DNA of 64,000 nucleotides from Eonycteris spelaea (taxonomy: Eukaryota; Chordata; Mammalia; Chiroptera; Pteropodidae), in assembly GCA_003508835.1 (NCBI GenBank), contig PUFA01000162.1:1612001-1676000 (forward strand), read 5' to 3'. Every line of letters starts with the position of its first letter. The stretch's first letter is position 1. Positions 1-10,810 of this stretch are shown piece by piece. A program made the position numbers and the translations under genes. The notes under the pieces are model-generated. The model did no database searches, had not been told where the DNA came from, and saw only the letters and a program-made list of their open reading frames with translations.

Positions 1-707
1 TTTACTACATGTTGCTGTTGCCTTAAATCTCTCTCAAAGATGAATAGCCCTTAAATAATTTAGTAAAACAAACTGCTAGTGATGGTGTCATGATTTTAGA
101 TAAACCATTCATTGGCTTGTATCTTCAAGGTTTTTGGACAGAATATTACATACAATTTTAATCAGCTATAAAGAAGGCCAGGGCTTTTGGATAAAATACT
201 AGGACCAAAAAGTTCTGATACAGCTTAAACACTCAAGTGTGTGTGTTTTAGCAGCCAGTATTACAGTGTGCCTGATCATTAATGGAAGAACTTATTATTT
301 AACTAGCATACATTAAAGCAATGCTCAGTTTTTCATGGATATAGGTGGACTGTGCTGCTTTTTTGCTTTAAAGAAAATAATGAGGATTGGACAAGAAAAT
401 TGCAAAGGTCCTTCTCACAATGTGGGATTGAAATGTGCAGCAAGGTTAGTCATTCCCTCCTCTGTACCCTCCTGCACTTGGTTCTGCTTTGCCGAAAACA
501 TTATTTGTATTGCATCGTAATTATTTGTTTACGGCCTGTCTCTATTAAACTATAGTTGGCCCAGCCTGGTTCTTCTTTGTGTCAGCCGTATCTAGCACAA
601 TGCTAGAAGTGAGTTTTTTTTTGCATATATGATTCATATTTCTGAAGTAGCAGATTAGGAGGCATATTTTAGGCCAGTAAGTATTTCAAAATATTGGCAA
701 ATATTTT
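1..707. other. AT-rich non-coding, no recognisable feature
   Basis: No splice-flanked ORF, repeat family or RNA gene was recognised. Short overlapping ORFs at 335-555 use different frames over the same bases and have no splice or coding context. Confidence 0.5.
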
Positions 708-836
708 GAATAGTCAAAAGGGGTTGGGAGACATTCTTCGCCCCCAAAGCATAATATGTGTTCATTCCAAAAACTGAATAGTCAAAAGGGGTTGGGAGGC
801 ATTTTTCGCCCCCAAAGTGTAACATGTGTTAATTCC
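708..836. repeat. Two-copy tandem duplication, 68-bp unit
   Basis: Unit 1 (708-775) and unit 2 (776-836) both begin GAATAGTCAAAAGGGGTTGG and share the block TTCGCCCCCAAAG and an (A/C)ATGTGTT block, with a handful of substitutions. Each unit holds a GGGG run and a CCCCC run that could pair as a small hairpin. This is a local duplication in non-coding DNA; function unknown. Confidence 0.85.
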
Positions 837-1640
837 TGTATATATGTATTCTCCTGTAATCTCACATTTCTCTATTAGGTTCCAGAGAGCATTTTGGTGC
901 TGAGGCCTGCTGGAATGGGATAAGTAATATTTCCTCAGGCAGCTCTTCACACATTTCTCCTCTGCATTTCTAGATTGTGCCTAGGGTGAACATACACCCT
1001 TATTTATCGAAGGCCTACAGTACACCCAGGCCTATGTTGTCCTGAGGATACAGTGGTGATCAACAGCACGGGATGGAGGTCATATTCTGAAATATTAGAG
1101 GCAGACGCAAGTCTTACACAGTGAATGTTCTTGCTACCTCCTTTTCTTCTTGATGGTGGGTGAAACATAGAAAACCATAAATACAAAAGTTTGAGAGTCA
1201 TTTGTGATAAAGATGCTCTGTTATAAGCAAAATTAGAAAAGGATATTTTCATTTATGTTTTCCTTCTCTGCTCTCAGCCCGAACACTTATTTTGTGTCAT
1301 GCCCTTGATGTTACTTCCTTTTCACCAGTGGCCCAACTCTAGAATCCAATTTGTTGTATTGGAAATCTAGTCACTTTCAGATAACGATGGCTATTTGTAA
1401 ATTACTCCTCTCTGACAGTGCTGCCAAGGGACATTATGAGTAAACTAGGTGATAGAATGAAATTTGTACTAGTATGTCACTTTGATGGGTGATATATTGT
1501 GACCTTTCAGTGATTTGGGCTTCTTTAAAGCACATCTTGGGGATGAGGGATGGATTGCATTGAATGTTGCTCAATAAAATTCTGATAGGTGCCAAGGAAA
1601 TGCTTTGTGGACCCTGAGATTATGTCCCTGCGTGCTTCAC
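837..1640. other. Non-coding; possible short L2 relic at about 1000-1110
   Basis: The stretch around 1030-1090 (ggatacagtggtgatcaaca) resembles the 'ggatacagcagtgaacaa' part of L2-type relics. The rest shows nothing recognisable. Confidence 0.35.
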
Positions 1641-1654
1641 TGGTGAGTCAGTTT

Positions 1655-1850
1655 CAAGCATCAGTCTCTGCTGCCTATTGTAGTGTGACAGGGAGCCCAT
1701 CACTTAACCCTGAGAGGCTCAGAACCCTCATCTGTAAAATTGGAAATGTTTGATGAACCTGAGTGGTTTTGAAAATTGAATAACATCTGTGAAGTGCCTG
1801 TTATAGGACTAACAAAAGAGTAGGCTCGCTACACAACAGCTACTCTTATC
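1655..1850 (+). repeat. MIR SINE relic
   Basis: Contains the MIR core order: a 'cacttaaccctgagaggctcag' splice-like block, 'ctcatctgtaaaat', then the gaattgaataacatctgtgaagtgcctg tail region. Diverged, sense orientation. Confidence 0.7.
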
Positions 1851-1990
1851 TCTTAAAATAGAAGACTCTTTTTATTGTTAAGTATTTTGAAACACAGGTT
1901 TATAATACTTTTTGAGTTATAATAGTTCATATTTACTGATATTTTAGTGAGTCCACAATGATTTTTATATTCTGTAGATCACATTCTTTT

Positions 1991-2093
1991 TGATCTATAG
2001 ATCAGTATTGTCTACTTGTTGATATTTTCCCATGTGGCTTAGAATTGAGTTTTGAAGCAAAACTGCAGCATTTGTTTGTTTGTTTGTTTGTTT
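1991..2093. repeat. 14-bp perfect palindrome and (TTTG)n run
   Basis: TGATCTATAGATCA at 1991-2004 is a perfect inverted repeat. A (TTTG)n microsatellite of about 23 bp lies at 2071-2093, directly before the next MIR. Confidence 0.8.
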
Positions 2094-2095
2094 AA

Positions 2096-2300
2096 TTTAT
2101 TTACATAGTCCTTAGTGCCAGGTACTGGAACTAAGTAAGCTCTTTACATAAATTATCTCATTTAGTTCTTACAATGAGGACATTGAAGCACAGAAAAAGG
2201 TCAAACAATTTCTTCAAGGCCAAATTGGAGGACCTGTGATTTAAACCCAGACATGTCTGACCTCTAAGCCCAGGTTCTTAGCTCTCCTCTTTCTCTCAGC
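2096..2300 (-). repeat. MIR SINE relic
   Basis: Reverse-complement MIR: 'gtgccaggtactggaac', 'ctctttacataaattatctcattta', 'aggacattgaagcacagaaa' and 'gatttaaacccagacatgtctgac' follow in the expected antisense order. Confidence 0.8.
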
Positions 2301-2544
2301 ATGTGTTAAGTCACTGAGACGATGGCCCTTCAGAGTGGCAGACACACTGTTTTGTGGATGACTTTCAGTCTGGTTTGATATTGTATACTTAAACACATTG
2401 TCCTTTAGTTAAAGGACTTGTGCTCTCTGTTAGGTATAAAGATTGCACAAGTTCCCCATGACACCGTGTGGTATTTATGTTCCTGCTGGGCCCTTATCAT
2501 AGTCTGTCCTTGCTCTAGTTCTTAGTGGTCAAGCTTTGGGGGCG

Positions 2545-2815
2545 GCAGTATATCAAGTGGCGAACAGCCCAAGACTGAAATCAGACAGCTTGGGGTTGAA
2601 TCCCAGCTCTGCAATTACAAGCAATATAACCTAGAACAAGTTAGTTATCCTCTGTGCATCAGTTAGTTTTCTCATCTGTAAATCAGAGGATAATAAATAG
2701 TGCTTACTTTAAAGGGTTGTTGTGAGGATTAAAAGAGTATATACACACACATGTACATGGTGCTTAGGGTGCTTAGAACAGGGTCTGGCACATAGTATTC
2801 CACAAATGTTTGTGG
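2545..2815 (+). repeat. MIR SINE, nearly full length
   Basis: Shows in order 'ttgaatcccagctctgcaatt', 'acaagttagttatcctctgtg', 'ttttctcatctgtaaatc', 'ttgttgtgaggattaaaag' and 'cttagaacagggtctggcac'. One of the best preserved MIR copies here. A 2722-2973 ORF reading through its 3' end is incidental. Confidence 0.88.
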
Positions 2816-3084
2816 TTAGTGATATGATGATGATGTTCTTTGAGCATAGCTATGTCATTTTTATCTTCGTATTCTGTACAGGGCCCACCCCAGTGCCTAC
2901 AGATGATGGGTGCTCCATTAAAATCTCTTGGGGGGTAGATGGAAATGGATGGGCTGAATGGTTGAACATATGACCAGTTCTTTTTCATCTGGAAATTATA
3001 TTTGCCTTATTGATATAACTCTCAATTTTGGCTTTAATTGAATCAGAGACTGAATAACTAGAAAAATTTGACAAAATTAATTTG

Positions 3085-3300
3085 TCATTAATAATAGCTG
3101 ACATTTATTAAGTACTTACTATGTGATAGGCACAGGCTAAATATTACATGATTAACTTGATGAATCCTTCTAAGAGCCTCATGAAGCAGGTATTATCCCA
3201 TTTTATAGATAGTAAGATTCATGTGCATTAGCTTTATGCCTGTAATTAGAAGATCGGACTTTAAAATAGGAGACTGGGCAGGAATCCCACAGTATTGCAG
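3085..3300 (-). repeat. MIR SINE relic
   Basis: Antisense MIR marked by 'tttattaagtacttactatgtgataggcac', a run of 'attatcccattttatagat' and a degenerate 3' portion. Confidence 0.8.
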
Positions 3301-4685
3301 AATTGGGCTTCCTTCTCAGGTCTCCCTGTGTGACCTTTAGCCTATTGGTAAAATACTCAATAAACAGTGTTATCTATTCTCATTGCAACTTCCTTGAGGC
3401 AGAATCATGAATACCAACACTACCCTAATACCCAGCTGGGAGCTCTGCACAGTGGTAACATAGCAATCATGTCATGCGTGTACAAACTATGTGTTCTTTA
3501 GGTAAACATTCTTGCTTTTGGAAGAGTCTTCACATTGAAGCTAAAATTCTGACACTTTAGGTTAAAACTGTTTTCTCTGTTCTATCTTGGTAGAAATGGA
3601 AAAACGCTGCCTGTTGTTCTTAGCAGGGTTGTGTGTACAGTGCTGTTAAGTGGTGGAGTCCTCGTTGTGTTCGCTTCCCTAGGGTAAGCCTTCCCTATGA
3701 GTTTCATACCTTGAGTTAGGTTTCAGAGATCTTTATGTATCTGCTTTGGATCCTTTTCCTTATTTTTGTTCCCCCCCAATTTTTCCCAGAAATGTAGAAC
3801 CCAGGATTGATCACTTCGATCCTGGCTGATATTTATTATGACATGAAGTTGTATGTCCTCTTTCACAGTCAAGGTCTGCCATGTGGAAAAGGGGTAACCT
3901 GTGTGAGGTGATGCGCTGTGCTGAAATATTCATCTTCTTTGACTTACTCTTCCTAGGACTATTAGTGTAGCATTTGTAAGGCAGTTGGTCAATGATATTC
4001 CTTTTCACGCCTCCTTCTTCAGCTCCCCAGCTCCACAATCTGTGGTCAGAAATGACCATATTAGATCAATGATGTACCGGGCCCAGTTGGAGTACAACAG
4101 GATTTTTGCCTATTCACTAATCTTCACTTATTCAATTTGTGTAGGAAGTAATATGTTACCCTCAGTAGAGGATTGATTGTATTGGTTGTATGATATATGA
4201 ATTTATTGAGGTTGGAATTGATTTAATGATATAAATATTCCAGATTCTCCCCTCTGAGAGGTTCTTTTAATCTTTAATCTACTACACCTGTTATTTTTTT
4301 ATATATATATATACCCCATAAGAACATTCTTCCTCATTTTCCCGAGTACTTTTAACATTTTTTTTGCTTGAGCCATGTGTATATTCCTGGATTCTTAGAA
4401 ATTGCTGGTCACCCCATCCGGTGAAATATTTTGGCCTTTATTGTAACTATCATAGTTGATATTAGTTTACGAGTATCTTTATAACATCGTCTTCTGAAGA
4501 GTTTTGATGATTTTTTTGCATCTTATTTTCACCCTTTTAGTGTTGTTATGGGGTCACCATTTGTCGCCATTCTGGGTCTTTACCTGGAAACACCAGTCAT
4601 ACTGTTAATTTTTTCATTAACTATGTTTAGTGCTGTTCATGGAGAAACTGTCAGCTCTTTGACTCCTCCAGTCACCAGCCGCGTG
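3301..4685. other. Non-coding, nothing recognised
   Basis: AT-rich with a short (TA)n at about 4299-4312. Short ORFs at 3811-4176 overlap on both strands and lack splice context. No repeat family could be named. Confidence 0.45.
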
Positions 4686-4689
4686 ACAC

Positions 4690-4840
4690 TGAAACTGCTG
4701 AGCTTCTCTGCTTGTTTGTTCATCTGTCGTGTGGGCTGGTAACAGTACCTACTGTACAGAGGCTGGGTGAACACTCAATGAGATAATGCGTGTTAAGTGC
4801 TTAGCACATCATAAGTTCTCAGTAATTATTATTCATTATA
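4690..4840 (+). repeat. MIR SINE relic
   Basis: Contains 'gttcatctgtcgtgtggg', 'aacagtacctac', 'actcaatgagataatgcgtg' and 'agtgcttagcacatcataa', the 3' half of MIR in sense orientation. Confidence 0.75.
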
Positions 4841-4984
4841 AAGATGAGCACAGGTACGTGAGCATACTAAGTTTGGGGCACTAACCAGCTTTGAATGGTG
4901 ACCATGAAATATTCCCCAGAGGTTGTCAGGCCTCAGAGAGTGTGTTAGTGAAGAGAAGAGGTGGTGTTTCATGAAGCAAAATGG

Positions 4985-5235
4985 CTATAAGGTTTTTACC
5001 GGTGATGGAGCAGAAAGTGTCAGGAGATGAATGGAAAGGTGAGCAAGGAGCAGATCATGAAGGGCTTGTTTTATCAAGCCCAGAAGTTCTGACTCTATTC
5101 CTGAGAAATGGGGAACGACGAAAGTGTGTTTAATTAGTGCTGGATACATGCTGATGTTAGGAAACAATTCAACAAAGTCCACATGGAGACACTGAGACCT
5201 GTGAGAAGACTGATCTAAGAGCCGCTATAAGATTG
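4985..5235 (-). repeat. L2-type LINE relic
   Basis: The series 'gagcaaggagcagatcatgaagggcttg', 'agttctgactctattcctgag' and 'aaatggggaac' follows the known antisense L2 order ('ggccagatcacgcagggccttg ... ttggattttattctgag ... aatgggaagcc'). Old and diverged. Confidence 0.6.
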
Positions 5236-6299
5236 GGAGTGCCTGGGCAGAGAAGACAACAGATAGACACTGTGTTTACATCACATTTCTGCTTGGCATT
5301 CCGAAATGCTACGTGTGTGTGTGCGCATGCGCGTGCTGTGGGCGCAAACTAGCCTGTGCAGAGAAGGACCTATTCTCCATTTTCCTGTGATTGCAGCATT
5401 CTCTTTTCTCAGAGAATGTGATGAAAAATGCATTCTTGTTTGTCAGTTTTCTTTTGATTATCTTTGTGTCTGGGGTTGCAAGTTTCTTTTTGGACTTTTT
5501 TTTTTTTTTGGTAATTATTTTCTCACCAGTGGTTAGAAGTAGAAATGGAAAGACACCAGAAAATGATTTATATGAAAAGGAGTCTTCTCCCCACCCCTAA
5601 GTTCATATACATAAACAAGAAAAATGAAGACTAGCAGTTAACTATCATTTCTTTGGATAGACTATAGTATTTCATTAGGCCATTTGAAGGAAGAGTTGTA
5701 GAAATTAATGTAAATATGTGTCGGAGGGATAGCCGACTGGCTGTTCAAAGTGAGTATCAGCTTTGTGGAAGGAATCGAGATATTTTCCTGTCATTTTGTT
5801 TGGAATTGCTGATGCTAGAGAGCATTTCTCTTGCCACAGTGCTGCAATAAACATAAACACATACATTTCTAAGAAACAAATTGTTAAGAGAGTTTCTTTG
5901 AAATGTTTTAAGTAAAGAGATTTTATTATATGCTCAAAGCATTTGATTCTTAACCCTCCAACAGAGCAGCCCCATGTTCCTTAACATAATTAATGTTGAA
6001 GGCATACAGAGGAAAAGAGGTATCTGTTGCTGGACTTGTCCTCCGGTGGTAAACTACAAAACCGGAGAACATAAGAGGCAGTTGTTGTTAGCCATTGGAT
6101 GGCAAACACCAGGACCTGTGATCCTTGAGAGAAGGAACTCGCATGAGGTGAGATCCACATTTGCACTGGAGTTCTGCTCGAGCACTTTTTCTCTTTTGTG
6201 CTGTGAGGGTAGCCCTGGTGAGCAGGATGGTGTCATGGAGGTCAGGGCGGCACAGAGGCTAGAATTTGTATGGCAGGGTACCAGCTAAATCTGACAGTT
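5236..6299. other. Non-coding; NRF1-like palindrome and T run
   Basis: A short (TG)n run at 5313-5322 continues into GCGCATGCGC (5323-5332), which matches the NRF1 core consensus. A T tract lies at about 5498-5509. ORFs across 5306-5600 and 5974-6288 have no splice or homology support. Confidence 0.45.
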
Positions 6300-7290
6300 T
6301 GAGCACCAAAATAATTAAGTCCAGTGATAAATTATAAACCATTGAAAAAGCAGGACTTCATATATCCACACTCATCATAAGTAGATAAACAGATGAACAA
6401 TTAATGTCAATGCTGGTCATGACTGACAATGGAGAGGGGATGCTGGAGTTGGAAAAGTCAGCATTTTGTAACCATGCAATACAGTTTAAATCAGGCAACG
6501 ATCACCAATGGATGGGGGGGAATTTTGCTGAGGGATAAGATATTTTTTATGGTCTTAAAGTAGCTCCCCACAGATTACTTATTAGTTGGAAAATTATTAT
6601 TTTTCCAATGGAGAGATTAGACAAAACCTTGGCTGGGCGATTAAAATTAATTTTGCCAAGGAGGGCTGGATGGACTTTATATGCTTTCAGGTGTGACCCC
6701 TGGAGAAGGAAACATCACCTCTGGAGTTTCCTGACTTATAATACATGACCTGACTTGACTCATGAAGAACTGTCAGACAAGTCAAAAGGAAATGTTTTAT
6801 TCATATAAAAAAGGGGAGGACTATATTTTTCTAAAAGTGTCAGTGTAATAAAAGACGAAGGAAACCCAGGTGTTCCAGATGAATGGCAGTTAAATGTAAT
6901 ACCTGACCCTGAACTGGATCCTGACTTGGAGGAAAAGAAATTACTGGGTTAATTGAGAATGGTGGCAGGTTAAATAACTGTATCAATACTAAATCTACTA
7001 ATATTGATAATGTTATGGCTATGTAAGAGTATCCCTATCTTAAGAAATAAATTCTGAAGTATTTAGAAGTAAAGAGCATGATGTATGGAACTTATCTCCA
7101 CCTGGCTCAAAAGAAAAAATGTAGGGCGAATGTGCCTGTAGAGAGAGAGTGGATGATTAAGTATATGGGTTAAATGTTATAAGTAGGTGAATCTGGTAAA
7201 GGATACATGGTATTCTTTGTACTGTTATTATTCTATAACTTTTCTGTAAGCTTGAAGTTATTTCCAAGTTGAAAAAAAAATGCCTAGCAA
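6300..7290 (+). repeat. Old L1 (L1ME-type) 3' UTR
   Basis: Blocks in the order known for L1ME-type 3' ends: 'ggagaaggaaacatcacc', 'tgacttgactcatgaaga', 'gtcaaaaggaaatg', a 'cctgaccctgaactggatcctg' block, 'gataatgttatggctatgtaagagtatccc', 'aagagcatgatgtatg', 'ggtgaatctggtaaaggata' and a final 'ttctttgtactgttattattctataacttttctgtaagcttgaagttatttcc', ending in an A run at about 7272-7280. No coding capacity remains. Confidence 0.7.
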
Positions 7291-8879
7291 TTATAGTTAT
7301 GACTTAAGGAGAAAAGGAGATTATATGAAAAAGATACATGTGTTTCTTAACTATCTTGGTGTGGATTTTCCACCCTTTGGGTTATCTCTTGGTAAAATAA
7401 ACATATAATCCCTATTGACAGTGTTTATGTCACTCCAGTAACCAAACCATTCTATATCTATTGGCAAGAATGTATATTTAGTTGCAAGAAGAAATAATAA
7501 GAATAATAATAAAACTGCTTTTCAAGTCAAAACTGTCATATCATTTCATGCCGTACAAGAGTTGGGAATGAGGAGGCATAGAGGTGGTTCTAATTCTTCC
7601 TTTGATTCTTGCTGGCTGAATGGTCATGGGGAAGTTGGCTAACCTATGGGAAGTTTGGCTGCTGCATTTAAAAATAATATTTTCCTATTCTTAATATGGT
7701 TCAATGAGAAAGTACATGTGAAAGCTCTTTGTAAATAGTAATGATTTCTCGTACAAACATTAAATTACCATTAATAGTTGTGGTTAAAGATGAAAAACGC
7801 CTTAGACTAAGGTAGAGATTTTCCTTAACTCAAATGGCCCTTTTTTTCATTTAAATGTCAAGATTCATTCTGAAAGAACGTCTCTTTTCTTGGCAGAGCC
7901 TTTGGTTCCTTCTGGTTGTCTCCTTTCTCATTTCCTGCCTTTATTGTTCCAGGTAAAGCTTCAGTGACCAAAGGAGTTGTGGATTTCCTGAATTTCAAGA
8001 ATAGTGAAGTAGGAGCATAGACGGGGGCGTATGAAAGACAACACGTAAGTCAAACTTGGCATTTTATTCATTTCCAAACTTCTCATAGATCTGAGGTCCC
8101 TCGGAATAGATCCCGCTCTGCTCTGAGACTGTGTGTGAGGCTCTGATGGGTGGAGAGATCTTCCAGGTTTTTGAGGTATCCCAGGGCAAAATCAACCAAG
8201 GAAAGGCCAGTATGGCTTGGGAAAGGAAGGAAAACGGATTGAAGAAGTCAGCTTCCTCCTGGGAGGAGGGAGGCAATGTGGGCCAGGGTGGTAGAAATGT
8301 TTTTAAAAAAGGGCGCAGGAGATGATGTCTACCCAAGTCACTGAAATGACAGAAAAGGGTGCTGCTGGATTTGAAGTCACATAAACCAGGACATTTAAAT
8401 GTTTAACATTTAAATTTGACATTTAAAAGGACAAAGGGCCACGTAGATGAAAATCTCTATCTCACTAAGTCATTTTTCATCTTTAACCAAAACTATTAAT
8501 AATAATTTAATGTTTACAGAAGAAATTATTAGGAAAGACTCTAGGGAGGCCCGAGAGCATCACCTGGGGCCAGGCCTTTCCTTTAATCTGGAATTGGTTT
8601 TGATTGAGGCTCTTTATTCTGGAAGGTTATAGTTACCAGGTCTGCCCTCTTCTCTGGAGGTGAAAAGTTTTGGCCGGTGTTTCTCAGAGTGTCAATCTGA
8701 GATGAGATGAAGAGCTTACTCTAAAACATAGACCAGTAAATGTCTTCCTTCATGGAGGAAGTCTTGTGCCAAAGGTAAAAATGAGATGAACTAAAGTGTT
8801 TATAGTACTGGTAATTGATTTCCATTCTGGCACATAATTACTATGTGTATGTATGTATATAGATATATTTGATAAGAAT
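7291..8879. other. Non-coding, nothing firmly recognised
   Basis: Contains a polypyrimidine-AG at 7924-7952 and a minus-strand 90-codon ORF (8064-8336); both are treated as unsupported. A cluster of 'acatttaaa' words at 8389-8428 gives a local low-complexity patch. Confidence 0.4.
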
Positions 8880-9160
8880 GGTACATTCGTGTGAAGTGTT
8901 CTGCAACATGCATTTTTTCACTCAGTTATGTTCTTAAAGTTCACTTGTTTCATGCTATGGTGGTAAATTAATTTTTAACGTTAAATAAAATTCTGTTGTG
9001 AAAATCTGTGTTACAGTTTATCTGTTGTTCCACTTACAACATTTGGTATTTTCTTGTCAGTCTAGTGGATATACAATAACATATTGTTCTGGTCTTAATT
9101 TGCATTATCCTGATGAATAGTAAGATTGAGCATCTTTCTTTTTAGCATCTTTGGAAAACA
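8880..9160 (-). repeat. Old L1 (L1M) fragment
   Basis: Antisense old-L1 wording such as 'gttctgcaacatgcattttttcactcagt', 'tgttgttccacttacaac' and 'taatttgcattatcctgatgaatagtaagattgagcatctt', typical of the ORF2 3' end/3' UTR in reverse orientation. Confidence 0.65.
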
Positions 9161-10810
9161 GTTTGTGACTTTAATGTGAACAATTTTTCAGTCTTTTCTT
9201 GAATAGGCAGTTTTGTTTTTTTCTGGTTTTGTTTTTTGAAATATAGTCTGACATCTCTCTTTTAACTGTGTGTTTGGTCTGTTTTTATCGCTAATCTTCA
9301 TTTTTTTTTCATTTGGATTGAAGTTTTTGTTGATTTGTGTTTTCATCCAGTTTTTTTCTCTGCTGGTTTGGAAATTATACATTCTATTTCTGTTTTTCTA
9401 ATGATTGCTCTGAAAGTACACTATGCACACTTAACCATTTTGAAGTCAATCAGTAGTTAAGGTATTTTAATCCCCTTCTAGAATAATAGAAAACTCAAAG
9501 GGCACCTAATGAAGACCGTCTCCTTCTGTACTTACGTGTTTTTTTAGTGTTTCAGTTCTGTTATATATTTCACCATACAAATTAAATAATTGTTATTGTT
9601 TAGAGATAGACTTTGTTTAACTTGACCTGCATGTTTGCCGTATCTTGCTTCCATTTCCTTCTTGCATCTTCTACTTTCCTTTGGTGAGATTTGCCTTTTT
9701 GAGAATTTTTTTCCTTAGAATCTCTTGGTGGTAAACTCTGTCAATTTGATTTCTGTGAAAATGTCTGTATTTCACTCTCAGAGGTCTTAGTTGACAGTCG
9801 CTTTCTCCTAGGATTGTGAACATTGTTCCATTGTCCTATGGCTTTCATTTTTGCCCTTAGGAAATTGGTAGTCTTTCATTTGCCATTTTTTAGTAAGTGA
9901 TTTGGATTATTTTGAGATAGTGTACTCGTCAGTGGGGTCCTGCAATTTCGCTACAGTGTGTCTATGTGCAGCTTTCTGTTATTTATCTTTCTGATATTTT
10001 CTGTGTTTTATATATGTGTGGTTACATGTTATTCATTAGCTCTTAAAATTTCTGTTATTAATGCTTTGAATACTGTCTGTCTTCTATTCTCTTGACTGTC
10101 TTGGTTTTGATTCAATAGGTGTTACAACTTTTCTTTTTATATCTTTTAATTTGTGTTTGATATTTTCTTCCCTGTCTTTTTTTGTTTCATGCTGGGTAAT
10201 TTCTTAAGATTTAGATTCTGGTTCAGTAATTTTCTCTTCAGCTGTGTTGAATCTTTTATTTCACCCAGCCCTTGAGTTTTTAATTTCAGTGATTATATTT
10301 CTTCATTTCTAAAAGCTCTGTTTCTACTTCATATCTGCTTGAGTATTTTTTTGATGGTCTCTTTTTGCTTGTTCATTTTTTTGCACTTCGTTTTTCATAT
10401 CTTTAGGCAACACCAAAGAGAGTTACTTTATATTCTGTATTTTATAATGCTAGTATCTGAAATCCTTGGTGGTCCAAATTTGTATTTGTGGTTTGTTTCC
10501 CAGTGTACAGTTTTGATTATGTACTGATATTTGTTTGATAATTATATCTTGGAATCTTGACATCTTCTTAGTGTTTGTAGTTTGTCCTAGGGATCAGGAG
10601 ATGCAGTAGACCCAGGACCACTTTTGCTCCCTTTAGGAATCCTGGTTGCAGATTGGGCTTTCCCCAGCTTGCTAAAAGCTGAAGATCTAGATGCTTGTCC
10701 CATTCATAATTTGCCTCCGGGGCAGCTCCTGCTTTCTTCTTTGCCCAGGTTTCAGTGCACTGTTCTACCATATCCTCTTGGGATTCGTTTCTCTACCTTT
10801 AGTTTAACCA
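9161..10810 (-). repeat. Old L1 (L1M) 5'-region fragment
   Basis: A long T-rich stretch of the kind seen as antisense old L1: 'tttttttctctgctggtttgg', 'ctgtatttcactctcagaggtcttagttgacag', 'tttctcctaggattgtgaacattgttccattgtccta' and 'tcagctgtgttgaatcttttatttcacccag'. ORFs inside are remnants or chance. Exact edges are uncertain. Confidence 0.55.

Noticed and set aside
7953..8011. Exon-like segment after a strong polypyrimidine-AG, open as KASVTKGVVDFLNFKNSE
   Set aside because: The donor (GTAGGA) is weak, no neighbouring exon of matching phase was found, and 59 bp open in one frame is easily chance.
8064..8336. Minus-strand ORF whose end (IYSEGPQIYEKFGNE) looks like a signalling tail and whose stop overlaps AATAAA
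   Set aside because: No upstream exon, no recognisable domain, and a stop overlapping the poly(A) signal would leave almost no 3' UTR. Probably chance.
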